A stretch of 64,000 nt of DNA, from NCBI GenBank assembly GCA_022072055.1, contig JAJVIK010000016.1, positions 1-64,000 on the forward strand. The letters run 5' to 3'. Source of the DNA: a bacterium. Lineage in GTDB: Bacteria > Hinthialibacterota > Hinthialibacteria > OLB16. The translations under genes were made by a program, and so were the position numbers. The notes beneath the pieces are model-generated. The model was not told the DNA's origin and made no database searches. It worked only from the letters and a program-made list of their open reading frames with translations. Positions 26,535-35,448 of the stretch are shown here, piece after piece (the first letter of the stretch is position 1; each line of letters begins with the position of its first letter).

Positions 26535-28193
26535 CTAATGAAAACGCGCGTCCTCCGGGCACACCGGGCAATTCACATACCAGACCTCGCCCTCCACCAA
26601 GCGCTCCGGTTTTCCGTTTCCAGCGGGGACAAAGTAGTGAAGGGTTGCTCCCCAATGATAGAGGAACACGGGCCTTCCAGCGTATTTCGCGGCGACTGGG
26701 GAGCAGATTTCGAGCTTTTCCTCCGCCGGGGCGCACACCACCGTGACATCGCCGCGCCGCTCCTCGACATGGAGCGCATACAGGAGGGCGTTGCCGGGTC
26801 CCCACGCGCTCACCACGACAGAATCCACCGGCAGGTTCTTGGCCAGGGCGCGGACCACCTTGTTGTGATAGCGGACCGCCTCGCCGGAGGAAAACTCTCG
26901 GAGGGACCCCCACTGGCGCGCGCTCTCTGTGAAAGGGAACAGGAAGAGGAGCGCCATGCAGAGCGCGCGGACAAAATCAGTCCGCAGCCACTGAATCGCC
27001 TCGATCCCAAGAGATGTCCTTCCAAAGGGGGGGTCTCCGAATAAGTTCAATCGGTGCGGCAAAGGAACGCGCGGCAGTCGCGTCCAACCCACCACGGCCA
27101 GGCAACACAGAAGCCCCCACAGCGGGGGGTAGTAGTACTCTTGCCCCGTGATCGCAAGGTCGACATACGAGTAGAGGTACGCGCCGAAGATCACCCAGGC
27201 CAGGACTTCGGGGAGCCGTTTCTGATCACGCCCTCCACGCAGGCTGTAGAGCGCAAGGAGCAAAACCACCGGGCCGAGCTGTTTGAAAGTGACCCCAACG
27301 AACTTGCGGAGTTCCCCCCAGGAATCCGCCCAGCCCGTCGCCCCATAAAACCACCGCACGCTTTCGCAGCCGTAGAGCCAGCGGAATCGCTCGAACCAGT
27401 TCCCATGGAGCAAGGAATCGGCGTTGTGGCGGGCGTAGAAGCTGTTTCTTTCCGGAAGCCGGTCATACGCCAGTTCGTAGTACGGTCTCAGCAAGTTGTA
27501 GAGACTGGCCGGGTGGTTCCAGCGGACATCGGCGAGGACGAGATAGAGGAGCGAAGGGAGCGCTCCGACAAGGGCGAGCAGGGGAAGCCCAACAAGCTTC
27601 GCGAGCCGATGCTCTCTCCAGGTCTCGATGACCACAAAGGCGAAACAGGGGATGAAGACCAACGCGGAATCGGGCCGATACCCGATGGCCCATCCCGCGA
27701 GAAGCGCTCCGGCCCGCCACCAGGGCCAGGGGTTGGCTTGACCCTCCAGGCGCGGGAGGACAAACAGCGCGAAGGCGCCCAGGACATAAAAGGTCTGCGG
27801 GGCATAGACCTCGGCCACCACCGAGTTCTCCCAGGCGATCCGTGTTGTTCCGAGCGCCAACCCGGCGCACACCCCCGCCGCGAGGGATCCCGACCAGACC
27901 GAGGCCAGATACGCCGCCACGAAGACCGCCGCCGCTCCGAAACAAGCGGTCATCAGGTTCATTGCCTGCGCCGGAGGCAAGCCGGGAAGGAGCAGAAACA
28001 GCTTTCCAATCAACGCCCAGGAGCCATATCCGGGGGAATGCGCGATCCCGTTGATGGTGGGCATGAGCTGGAGCTCGGCGTGATCCCCCTCCGAAAACCC
28101 CTGTCCAAGAGTGGAAAGGTAGAGAACGAAAACCGCGAGGGAGGAGCACGCGGCGGCGAGAAGCCGAGCGGAACAGCGGAGAGTGACTTGCAC
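26535..28193 (-). CDS. DUF2723-family membrane protein (putative glycosyltransferase)
   Basis: A 552-residue membrane protein with many spans. It has the DUF2723 hallmarks near the N-terminus: EGDHAELQL, HSPGYGSW and WENSVVAEVYA. These conserved acidic and His residues on the outer side resemble lipid-phosphate-sugar-dependent transferases (GT-C fold). A soluble C-terminal region (~430-552) follows. The start is GTG at 28193. It lies 31 nt after the hybrid kinase stop on the same strand. Acceptor and sugar are unknown. Confidence 0.82.
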   Translation of the reverse strand: MQVTLRCSARLLAAACSSLAVFVLYLSTLGQGFSEGDHAELQLMPTINGIAHSPGYGSWALIGKLFLLLPGLPPAQAMNLMTACFGAAAVFVAAYLASVWSGSLAAGVCAGLALGTTRIAWENSVVAEVYAPQTFYVLGAFALFVLPRLEGQANPWPWWRAGALLAGWAIGYRPDSALVFIPCFAFVVIETWREHRLAKLVGLPLLALVGALPSLLYLVLADVRWNHPASLYNLLRPYYELAYDRLPERNSFYARHNADSLLHGNWFERFRWLYGCESVRWFYGATGWADSWGELRKFVGVTFKQLGPVVLLLALYSLRGGRDQKRLPEVLAWVIFGAYLYSYVDLAITGQEYYYPPLWGLLCCLAVVGWTRLPRVPLPHRLNLFGDPPFGRTSLGIEAIQWLRTDFVRALCMALLFLFPFTESARQWGSLREFSSGEAVRYHNKVVRALAKNLPVDSVVVSAWGPGNALLYALHVEERRGDVTVVCAPAEEKLEICSPVAAKYAGRPVFLYHWGATLHYFVPAGNGKPERLVEGEVWYVNCPVCPEDARFH

Positions 28194-28224
28194 CGGACCG
28201 AATCAGCTCGCTCCGGGGAGGATT

Positions 28225-30879
28225 TCACCCTTGTTGGGTGATTTCCCGGATCGAGCTCAGGAGCTCGTCTAGTTGGAATGGCTTTCGGAGGACCTTGTTG
28301 GCCCCGAACTGGATCGCCTGCTCGAGTTCCTCGTGAGTGGCCAAGCCGGTGATGATGAGGGTTGGGATGCCGGGGGTGGTTTCCTGCAACTCTTCCAGGA
28401 CCTCGAGTCCATCCTTCCGCGGCATGCGGATATCCATCACCAGGGCGTCGTAGTTGCGCGTGGACATCAGTTCGAGCGCCTCGACACCATCGATGGCCTG
28501 ATCGATGACATACCCGGCGCTGAGCAAATAATCCCGAATCAAGTCGGAAAGCTGCGCTTCGTCATCCACCAGCAGCAGGCGCTTCTTGGTCGGTTTGCGA
28601 GCCGCGAGAGCCTCCTTGAGCCGAGTGGGAGAGGGCTGCTCCTCGCCTTGGCCGGAGGGGAGTTGGATGAAAAAGGCGGTTCCCTTCCCCAGGTGGCTGG
28701 AGACGCGGATATTGCCGCCGTGGGTTTCGATGATCCGCTGTGAAACAGCCAATCCGAGACCGGTCCCTTCCCCTTCGCGCTTGGTGGTGAAGAAGGGGTC
28801 GAAGATCTTCTGAAGGTCGGCGGAGGGAATTCCGGGGCCGGTGTCCTCCACCTGAATTCCGATCATTCCGGAGGTGTCGATCCGCGCCGCGCGGAGGGTC
28901 ACCTTGCCTTCGCCGCCCATCGCCTGGATCGCGTTGACCACAAGGTTGACCAGCACCTGTTCGACTTGCTTGGCGTCAACCCGCAAGGTGGGGAGATCTT
29001 CGGGAATATCCACCTCAAACAAGGTCCGCGCCTTGGGGAGACGGTGCCTGGCCATCTGCAGGGTGTTCTCGATCAGCGGCGCGAGTTCCACATCGGTGAC
29101 CGAGGGATGCGTGGGCCGGGCAAAGCCCATCAAGTCGCGGATGATTTTCGAGATGCGCTCGGATTGCTCGACGATGTCGTTCAGGGTTTTTAGGCGCTTG
29201 GGCTCCTTTTCATCCATGAGGAGCAGTTGCGCCTTGCCGGAGATCACCGCGAGGGGGTTGTTGATCTCATGCGCGGCGCCCGCCGCGAGCCTTCCAACCG
29301 AGGCCAGGCGCTCGATGTGGAAGAGTTGGCGCAACGCCTCGGATTCGCGCCGCGCGGCTTGCAGGGCGGCCTCCGCCTCGCGTCGGAGGTCGTGGTAGAG
29401 ACGCGCCCGGTCTTGGAGGGTGGCCGCCGCCTCAATGGCGGATTCAAGGGAGGCGCGCGTCTCCGAATCGACTACTTTCGAGTTCGAGGTGTCGACAAAA
29501 CACTCCCCGCGATAGTTCCCGCCGAGCTCCAGGGGGATCGCCATCAGTTGGCCCGATCCGAGGACCTGGAGCACCTCCTCGCGCAAATTGACCCGCTGAC
29601 CATCCGACAGCACGGTGTCCCCGAGCAGGTCGAGGAACACCTTGCGGCCGCCATTCTTGGTGATCGCTCCCACCTCCGCGCCCTCGAAGGACTGGTAGAA
29701 GGTCCGGGGGCGCTGCATCCCCTTGCGGAAGATCACCCCCTCTATGGTCGAAAGAATCGGATCATGGGTGAGGATGACCATCCAGGGGAGCTCGAACCGT
29801 TCGCGGATCAGATCCAGGGCGTGGGCGAGCAGGTCGACCTCCAGTTCCTCCTGAACCGGGAGTCTTGCGATCTCGGAGAGGGTCCTGAGGATGTCCCCGG
29901 TGCGCATGCTGGCGGCGAGTTCCCGTTGGCCCGTGAGTCCGGTCCTGGAAAGGCTCCGGTTGGCCTCCTCCAGCGCCTTGAGATACACCTGCACGGTGGG
30001 GATGGGGAGCTCCAGTTGCTCGCCGAGGGCCTGAACTCGAATCAGGAGTTCGCCCGTGAAGGAATCCAGCTCGTCGCCGGCCAGCCCGAACCTGTCCGAC
30101 AACCAGTGATCGTCATGACCGAAGGCGCGGTTGCCGGCTTCGCCGATCCGCGCCCGGCGTGCGACATGATCGGCCAGATAAACGAGCTTGCCGATTTGTC
30201 CCGGAAGGATCGGCCCCGGCCCGGGGGGTTGGTGGTGCAGCCAGACCGCGTCCCGGAACAGCTCCGGGAAACCCCAACGCTCGGCGATCCACTTTCCGAC
30301 CTCGGTGTGAGTCACTGAAAGGGCGTCGGCCTCATATTCCACCAAGGCGCGATCTCCCGGGGCCGCTTGTCCCACCACCTGGACATATCGGTCGGGGTCG
30401 GTTGAAAGCAGTCCGATCTTTCCGATGTCATGGAGCAGTCCCGCGAGGAAGGCCTCCTCGGGGCTGGCCCAACCGAAGCGTACCGCGAGCATCTCCGCCG
30501 CGACCGCCACCGCCAGCGAATGGCGCCAGAATTCATCCACATCCAGCCGCTCCATCCACTCCGAGCGATGGTCGCTGAAGGATTGGAACACGGTGACCCC
30601 GAGGGTCACACAGCGCAGGGCGTTCATCCCCAGGAGCGCGGCGGCGTGATTGAGCGAGGTGACCTGTTTCTTGAGACCAAAGGTGGGAGAATTGGCGACC
30701 TGGATGACTTTGGCGGCCAGGCTCGGATCCCGCGAGAGAATATCGGTGATCGATCGGATCGAAAGGTCCGGCTCGTTCCAGCGCCGGATGAGCTCCACCG
30801 CCACCGCCGGAAGGGTTGGCAGGTTTTCCAGGGCGGCAATCCTGTGGTGCAGGCTCTCGGCCTGAAGCGAGCGTTTCAT
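28225..30879 (-). CDS. HDOD-domain hybrid histidine kinase with C-terminal receiver
   Basis: An 884-residue soluble signalling protein. HDOD (~15-215) retains HD-type residues (FWRHS, LLHDIGK, WLHHQPP). A GAF-like central region (~330-500) leads to HisKA with H537 (GAAHEINNPL), an ATPase domain (~620-745; NLVVNAIQA, DTGPGIP, GTGLGLA) and a receiver (~768-882, acceptor D816). HDOD fused to a complete kinase-receiver is less common than stand-alone HDOD; HDOD proteins often link to c-di-GMP, chemotaxis or stress control. An Rrf2 regulator gene lies upstream, 113 bp away, on the same strand. Confidence 0.9.
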   Translation of the reverse strand: MKRSLQAESLHHRIAALENLPTLPAVAVELIRRWNEPDLSIRSITDILSRDPSLAAKVIQVANSPTFGLKKQVTSLNHAAALLGMNALRCVTLGVTVFQSFSDHRSEWMERLDVDEFWRHSLAVAVAAEMLAVRFGWASPEEAFLAGLLHDIGKIGLLSTDPDRYVQVVGQAAPGDRALVEYEADALSVTHTEVGKWIAERWGFPELFRDAVWLHHQPPGPGPILPGQIGKLVYLADHVARRARIGEAGNRAFGHDDHWLSDRFGLAGDELDSFTGELLIRVQALGEQLELPIPTVQVYLKALEEANRSLSRTGLTGQRELAASMRTGDILRTLSEIARLPVQEELEVDLLAHALDLIRERFELPWMVILTHDPILSTIEGVIFRKGMQRPRTFYQSFEGAEVGAITKNGGRKVFLDLLGDTVLSDGQRVNLREEVLQVLGSGQLMAIPLELGGNYRGECFVDTSNSKVVDSETRASLESAIEAAATLQDRARLYHDLRREAEAALQAARRESEALRQLFHIERLASVGRLAAGAAHEINNPLAVISGKAQLLLMDEKEPKRLKTLNDIVEQSERISKIIRDLMGFARPTHPSVTDVELAPLIENTLQMARHRLPKARTLFEVDIPEDLPTLRVDAKQVEQVLVNLVVNAIQAMGGEGKVTLRAARIDTSGMIGIQVEDTGPGIPSADLQKIFDPFFTTKREGEGTGLGLAVSQRIIETHGGNIRVSSHLGKGTAFFIQLPSGQGEEQPSPTRLKEALAARKPTKKRLLLVDDEAQLSDLIRDYLLSAGYVIDQAIDGVEALELMSTRNYDALVMDIRMPRKDGLEVLEELQETTPGIPTLIITGLATHEELEQAIQFGANKVLRKPFQLDELLSSIREITQQG

Positions 30880-30991
30880 TCCCTTGCAGGTGGGGCGGGC
30901 CCGACAAATCGATGGCGTTCAGGCAGGGGCCACTTCCTCCTGGGAGCTTATCGGCCGGAAACCCCCGACCCTGAAGCGGGATCTCCGCGCT

Positions 30992-31444
30992 TCAGGGTAG
31001 AACCTTGATCCCCATCGATTTCGGCGCCTTGTGGGTGGCGACCGCCGCGAGGTCGGAAATCCGGACACTTTCCAGGTATCGCTGGATCTCCCCGCGAAGC
31101 CCCAACCACCTGTCATGCAGCGGACACGGGTTCTTGTCCGAGCAGCTGGCCCACCCGATGGCGCATTCATCGAAAACATCCCGCGCGCCCAGGCACGCCA
31201 TCACCTCCCAAAGGGTGATGTTTTCTGGCTTTCTGATCAGCTTGTATCCCCCGCCCGGCCCGCGCAGAGGCTGCACCATTTTGCCTCGCGCCAAGTGGTT
31301 CATGACCTTCGAGAGATGGTGGCTGGAGATCTCCTCGACTTTCGCGATCTCCTGGACACTGACAATCTCCCTTTCCGGACGCGCGGCCAGATATGTCAGG
31401 GCACGAATTGCGTATTCCGTCGGCTTTCCATACAACAGCGCCAT
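30992..31444 (-). CDS. Rrf2-family regulator with Fe-S-type cysteines
   Basis: A 150-residue winged-helix regulator of the IscR/NsrR/RsrR family. The helix-turn-helix (residues ~10-60, VSVQEIAKVEEISSHHLSKV and a wing RGPGGGY) is followed by three cysteines C94, C101 and C107 in ECAIGWASCSDKNPCPLH, the spacing used to hold an Fe-S cluster. It likely senses iron-sulfur status, NO or redox. The ATG at 31444 is chosen since the seven residues before it are not conserved. A short inverted repeat (31514-31524) upstream may be its own operator. Confidence 0.92.
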   Translation of the reverse strand: MALLYGKPTEYAIRALTYLAARPEREIVSVQEIAKVEEISSHHLSKVMNHLARGKMVQPLRGPGGGYKLIRKPENITLWEVMACLGARDVFDECAIGWASCSDKNPCPLHDRWLGLRGEIQRYLESVRISDLAAVATHKAPKSMGIKVLP

Positions 31445-31906
31445 TGCTAAACCCCCATTTCCCAAGCAGTTTTGACCAAACCATTTAGCCTGATTCCGAG
31501 AGGGGAGTCAAGGACCATTTTGGTATTTAATTTCTTTCATCCCCCCCTCCAGACCCGGCTAAACGGTGCGGATCCCTTGATCGCTCCCCGGCAACCACCT
31601 CGGAGGGCCGAGTATTATCGACCAGTTGAACGAGAACTTTAGATCGCAATAGGCTCAAGATACTTGGGATAGATGACGATACATAAAGTTTTTTCTCGTT
31701 TCTGCTTGACTGGAACCCAACTCTATGGTTTCATTCATCTTGTTCGCGGTCATCTAAGACGCTGGCTCAAGTCAGTCATCAGGTGGCAGGCGACTCAAAG
31801 AGGGGCTTTCCCGAGGGGATTGAGGAAGCCCATCGGGGACTTGACGGGTGGCCGAGACCCGAAGGGTTCCCTGGCAACGTGAGAAATCGAGAGAGGGGGA
31901 ATTGCG
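31445..31906. other. 462-bp intergenic region, AT-richer, no gene seen
   Basis: This divergent region separates the Rrf2 gene from the TIGR04073 gene. No convincing coding sequence is present. On the Rrf2 side a weak promoter is possible (AGTCAA at 31506-31511 and CATTTA at 31482-31487 read on minus as TTGACT-18-TAAATG). On the other side, a GGGCTT...AAGCCC hairpin near 31803-31830 could form in the leader of the TIGR04073 mRNA. Confidence 0.35.
31514..31524. promoter_or_regulatory. short inverted repeat ACCA-TTT-TGGT upstream of the Rrf2 gene
   Basis: A perfect 4-bp dyad in an AT-rich context lies just upstream of the weak -35 box of the Rrf2 gene. Rrf2 proteins commonly bind AT-rich dyads near their own promoter. 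The repeat is short and could be chance. Confidence 0.25.
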
Positions 31907-32578
31907 ATGAGGAGAGGTTGGCTGTTGCTGGGGGGGATTGTCTTGGCCGTTCTGGCGCTCCCCGCCCACCAGGTTTTTGGCGAAGTTTACGAAGCTCCGT
32001 ATTACCTGAATCAGGGTCCGGTTGCCATGCAGGCATCTTACGGCCCGGGTTCGGGACCATGCGGTCCGGTCTGTGGCCCGGTCTGTGATCCGTGCTGCGG
32101 GAATTCGCCCGCGACCAAGCTCGGGCGCGGGGTCTCGAATGTCCTGACCGGATGGATGGAAGTTCCGAAACATGTGGTCACTGGGGTCTTCAACTGCAAT
32201 GTGACCCCGCTGGAAGGGCTCGGAGTCGGGTTTTTCCGGGGTTGGGGACGCGCCATCGAACGGACCGGAGTGGGGCTGTTCGAGGTTGTGACCTTCCCGC
32301 TGCCCGGGTATGACCCGCTGCTGTGTCCGGAGTATGTCAGCCTTGAGCCGGCGTGCATGAACTGGCGACGCGGCCAATATCAGGGCTGCTGGATGCCCGG
32401 CTGCGGCTGTTGCCCGCAGCCCTGTGACCCGTGCTGGGGAAATGTCGCCGCGCCCCGTCCGGTGGATAACCGGATGGCCATGGGGGGGAGTAGCCCTTCG
32501 GAGCCTCCCGCCGCCGGGACACCCTCGGGTGACCGTCGGCCAGGGCCGGTGATCTACCCCGACAAATATCTCGAATAA
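31907..32578 (+). CDS. TIGR04073-family exosortase-associated protein, cysteine-rich
   Basis: A 223-residue exported protein (signal ~1-25). The family core is clear: KLGRGVSNVLTGWMEVP (71-87), a glycine-rich middle, and FEVVTFPLPGYDPLLCPE (125-142). It carries 14 cysteines, most in two added blocks: C52, C56, C60, C63 and C64 before the core, and C150-C176 after it (CGCCPQPCDPC). These suggest disulfides or metal binding. Family members occur in genomes with exosortase/PEP-CTERM sorting, but no exosortase is in this window. A strong terminator follows at 32696. Confidence 0.8.
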   Translation: MRRGWLLLGGIVLAVLALPAHQVFGEVYEAPYYLNQGPVAMQASYGPGSGPCGPVCGPVCDPCCGNSPATKLGRGVSNVLTGWMEVPKHVVTGVFNCNVTPLEGLGVGFFRGWGRAIERTGVGLFEVVTFPLPGYDPLLCPEYVSLEPACMNWRRGQYQGCWMPGCGCCPQPCDPCWGNVAAPRPVDNRMAMGGSSPSEPPAAGTPSGDRRPGPVIYPDKYLE

Positions 32579-32608
32579 AGAGCCGGGCTCGAATGGTCCG
32601 GGCCGACT

Positions 32609-32635
32609 GGGAGCGCGCCCTCCGACTGCGCTCCC
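32609..32635 (+). other. GGGAGCGC / GCGCTCCC hairpin in the 3' UTR
   Basis: A perfect 8-bp stem with an 11-nt loop lies 30 nt after the TIGR04073 stop and 60 nt before the T-tailed terminator. Without a T run it is not a terminator by itself; it may protect the mRNA end. Confidence 0.4.
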
Positions 32636-32695
32636 CGCTCGACACGGACCGCTACAGCCTCAAGGCAAACGCAACCAAGACCGTTTCATGCTCTC

Positions 32696-32729
32696 GCCCT
32701 CGGTTTGGCCACTGAGGGCATTTTTTTTT
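32696..32729 (+). terminator. intrinsic terminator after the TIGR04073 gene
   Basis: GCCCTC (32696-32701) pairs with GAGGGC (32714-32719) across a 12-nt loop and is followed by nine T residues (32721-32729). It is correctly oriented to end the upstream gene's transcript. Confidence 0.75.
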
Positions 32730-32822
32730 GTTTCGGGAACCCTGCCGACTAAAGCCTCATTTGTATGTGGGCGCCGGAGGGTGCATCCCTGGGAAAGGTC
32801 GGGGAGAATTCGGGAAAATGAG

Positions 32823-32851
32823 TGGACACCTATATGTGTGGCGAATAGACT
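32823..32851 (+). promoter_or_regulatory. candidate sigma-70 promoter
   Basis: TGGACA (32823-32828), 17 bp, TAGACT (32846-32851), located 56 bp before the ATG at 32907 and beyond the preceding terminator. Matches are five of six and four of six. Confidence 0.45.
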
Positions 32852-32906
32852 ACGATTCACAGGGTGGAGTCTGCTGAACCGACTACTCGGAATAGGAGGG
32901 TCAGGG

Positions 32907-33986
32907 ATGGCGCGGCGGGTGAGAGACTTTGTTCTTGCGACGTTTCTGTTCCCGACCCTCACCCTCGTGCAAGCAGTCGAGGGCCAGGGGCTCACACAGA
33001 CGGACATGGACCGGCTTCGAGCCTTGGGACAGCAGATCCGAGAGAACCAAGCGAAAATTGTATCCTGGAAGGGGGAATTCGAGCTCAAGAGTTTCCCAGA
33101 TTCCCCTGAGTCCCCGGCAGCTTTCAATGACATCCTGCAAGGAGAAGCAGGTGCTCCTCGAGGGTTTGGTGGAATCCAGGAGGACCAAGCGGCTCTGAGG
33201 AGGACCTTGGTGAGCTTTGGCCGAGAGCGGCCTTATACGGTTCGTGGAAGGTGCGCCTTTGAAGCGGCGGGCAAAAAAGTCTCCTTGGTCGTTAGGGGAG
33301 ATAACATTCGCATTGAAGGCCTGGCAACTCGTCTATCCACCAATCCTTCACCAAGCTGGGCTCTGTTGTCTACGCAGCAAATCCAAATGAGTCGAACTGA
33401 CGTCGGGGATTTCCCTTCCCAGATTCGCATCCGCCCACGCAAGGAGGAGAACTTCCGGACTGAGGACCGACTGTACCTCTTGACCCCACGCACCCGCTTC
33501 GCCATCCGCGAAGTGACGACAGCCTCGCTGATCGAATCCTTCCTCTCCGATGCGGCGGCCCAACCCGTCTCGCCGAGCGCCACGTACACATTCACAAGCC
33601 AGGGAACGCTGTTGACGCTTCGGATGGAAGGATCGAATGGAGTCATGCGTGAGATCGTTTTGGACTCAGCCCAGGCGGGCAACCTTGCGCGCTACACCTG
33701 CGAAGGCGGGCTGTATGGGTTTGATGAGGAAGTCTCCTTCGAGTACCAGGAGATCTCGGGGTGCTTTGTGCCCTCGCATCGGCGTGGGGTTTCCACCATC
33801 GCCTTTCAACAAGGGATGACCCAAACACGCGAAGAAGAATTCCGGTTCACCTACGACAGTGTCAATCAACCGATTCCGCCCGATGTGTTTTCTGAAGCGT
33901 CTCTCGGCGCCCGAGAGGGGGACTGGGTCCGTGATGCGATCCAAGGTCTGGAGAGGCAATATATCCCACCCGCGAGCGACGATTAA
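32907..33986 (+). CDS. secreted protein of unknown function
   Basis: A 359-residue protein with GGAGG before the ATG and a signal peptide (1-~27). The mature part opens with a helical stretch (TQTDMDRLRALGQQIREN), then is mainly beta-strand, and has features reminiscent of outer-membrane lipoprotein-sorting folds such as LolA, but no signature. No family was recognised. It has its own likely promoter and ends 12 bp from a convergent dockerin-like protein gene. Confidence 0.65.
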   Translation: MARRVRDFVLATFLFPTLTLVQAVEGQGLTQTDMDRLRALGQQIRENQAKIVSWKGEFELKSFPDSPESPAAFNDILQGEAGAPRGFGGIQEDQAALRRTLVSFGRERPYTVRGRCAFEAAGKKVSLVVRGDNIRIEGLATRLSTNPSPSWALLSTQQIQMSRTDVGDFPSQIRIRPRKEENFRTEDRLYLLTPRTRFAIREVTTASLIESFLSDAAAQPVSPSATYTFTSQGTLLTLRMEGSNGVMREIVLDSAQAGNLARYTCEGGLYGFDEEVSFEYQEISGCFVPSHRRGVSTIAFQQGMTQTREEEFRFTYDSVNQPIPPDVFSEASLGAREGDWVRDAIQGLERQYIPPASDD

Positions 33987-33998
33987 CTGAAGCGAAGA

Positions 33999-35387
33999 TC
34001 AGTTGCCCTTCAAAAGCGCGAGCCAGTACAACAGGTCCGAAGCCTCGATATGGCCATCCCCGTTCGGCTGCTCGAACATCTCATTTCCTTGGTCCACGCT
34101 CTCCTGGAACTGCATCGCGAATTGGAACAGGAAGTGGTCCACCTGGTTCGGATCGACCGGAGTCCGAGTGGCGGTGGGCGAATGGGTTTCGGTTGCGGTG
34201 GGCTCGCCAAACTGAGTCTCAGTTAGCGTGCTGGTTTCGGTTGGAGACTCGGACTCGGTTGGAGACTCGGTTTCGGTTGACGTGCTCGTGGGAGTCGCGC
34301 TCTCTTGCGGGGATTCCGTGACTGTCGGGATTTCGGATACGGTTTCGGTGGGTGTCCCTGTGGGAGTCTCGGTCTCCGTGGAAGTGTTGCCCTGAGTCGG
34401 GGTTTCGCTCCTGGTGGGGGTTGTGGAGGCGGTCACGCTCGGCGAGGGGGTCCCGGAAGGCGAGGCGGTCTGGGATGCGGTGTGTGTGGCGCTCGGACTC
34501 GCGGTCGAAGTCGCGCTGGGTGTCCGGGTTTGGGTCGGCGCCAGGGTGTTTGTCGAGGTGCGGGAGGGAGTCGCGGTGAAAGAGTCGGTCGAGGTCGGCG
34601 AGGGGCTGGCGCTGGGACTCGCGGTCGGGGTCAGGGAAGAGGTTGGGGTCGGGGTCCGTGTCGCGGTAAAGGAAGGCGACGGTGAGGGTGTGGAGGTGAC
34701 CGTGGGGGTCGGAACGAGAAAGTCCGGGAGGTCTGTCCCGATCACCACGGTGTCCAGGTGACCCGGCGCGCTTTGAGAGGAGTCAATCCGAAGGCCATTG
34801 AGTTGGGTGACCGAGGAGTCCTTGAAACCAAAACCGGAGAAGGTCGGCTGGCCATCCATCCACAAGTCCCAGGTCTGAGTGGTGAAATCGAGACGGATCG
34901 TAAGGCGGTGGAATCCCGCGCCGAGAACGATGCCCGCCTGCGCCCATACTCCGCCACCCGCGCCATCTCCATCCAGGCCGACCAAGCCGTCCTGGGCGTG
35001 AAAAATGAAGAACGCGCTGGCGGGGGAGGCAATCGGGAGCGCGGGGTAATTGTCGCTCAGCGGGGGACTGTATCGACCGTCAACATAAAGGATGCTTTCT
35101 GTCGCGGTGACTGCTCGTTGGACGGCGGCGCCGGCGGCGATCTCCAACGACTGGTCTCCCGCAAAGCTCAGGGTATCCACAATCGCGGAGGCGCCGGTTC
35201 CCTCGGTCTCCCCCCAACCGTTGACACCCCCCGGGCCGAGCTCTCCGAGCGAAAAACCCTCGGACTGCTCGAAGTCGGTGGAGTAGATGTCGAGCGCGAA
35301 AGTGGGTATCCCGAGGCAGAGGGCAACGAGGCAAGATGCCACCCAACAGGCCAGCCTCCCCGTTCCTATCACCCGTGCCCCACTCAT
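33999..35387 (-). CDS. secreted LamG-like protein with Ser/Thr/Pro linker and dockerin-like end
   Basis: A 462-residue exported protein (signal ~1-31). Residues ~33-235 look like a concanavalin-type beta-sandwich. About 180 residues of Ser/Thr/Pro/Glu repeats follow (nucleotides ~34158-34718; units such as TPTVTSTPSPSPS). The C-terminal end is a single calcium-loop module, NGDGHIEASDLLYWLALLKG. Such a linker is likely O-glycosylated or a surface stalk. One loop instead of two makes it dockerin-like, not a classical type I dockerin. The start is ATG 35387, which begins the signal peptide. Confidence 0.78.
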   Translation of the reverse strand: MSGARVIGTGRLACWVASCLVALCLGIPTFALDIYSTDFEQSEGFSLGELGPGGVNGWGETEGTGASAIVDTLSFAGDQSLEIAAGAAVQRAVTATESILYVDGRYSPPLSDNYPALPIASPASAFFIFHAQDGLVGLDGDGAGGGVWAQAGIVLGAGFHRLTIRLDFTTQTWDLWMDGQPTFSGFGFKDSSVTQLNGLRIDSSQSAPGHLDTVVIGTDLPDFLVPTPTVTSTPSPSPSFTATRTPTPTSSLTPTASPSASPSPTSTDSFTATPSRTSTNTLAPTQTRTPSATSTASPSATHTASQTASPSGTPSPSVTASTTPTRSETPTQGNTSTETETPTGTPTETVSEIPTVTESPQESATPTSTSTETESPTESESPTETSTLTETQFGEPTATETHSPTATRTPVDPNQVDHFLFQFAMQFQESVDQGNEMFEQPNGDGHIEASDLLYWLALLKGN

Positions 35388-35448
35388 CAGAACCGAATTG
35401 TAGGCATAGGGACCGGAAACTGCCAAGCCGCATTTTCCGACTCGTCGC

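Noticed and set aside
34158-34718. Repetitive tract as a possible CRISPR or tandem DNA repeat
   Set aside because: Repeats are short, irregular and follow codons of Ser/Thr/Pro, so they reflect protein low complexity.
34305-34761. Gly/Arg and Val-rich frames opposite the Thr/Pro linker
   Set aside because: They are the complement of the repeat tract and have no independent start signals.
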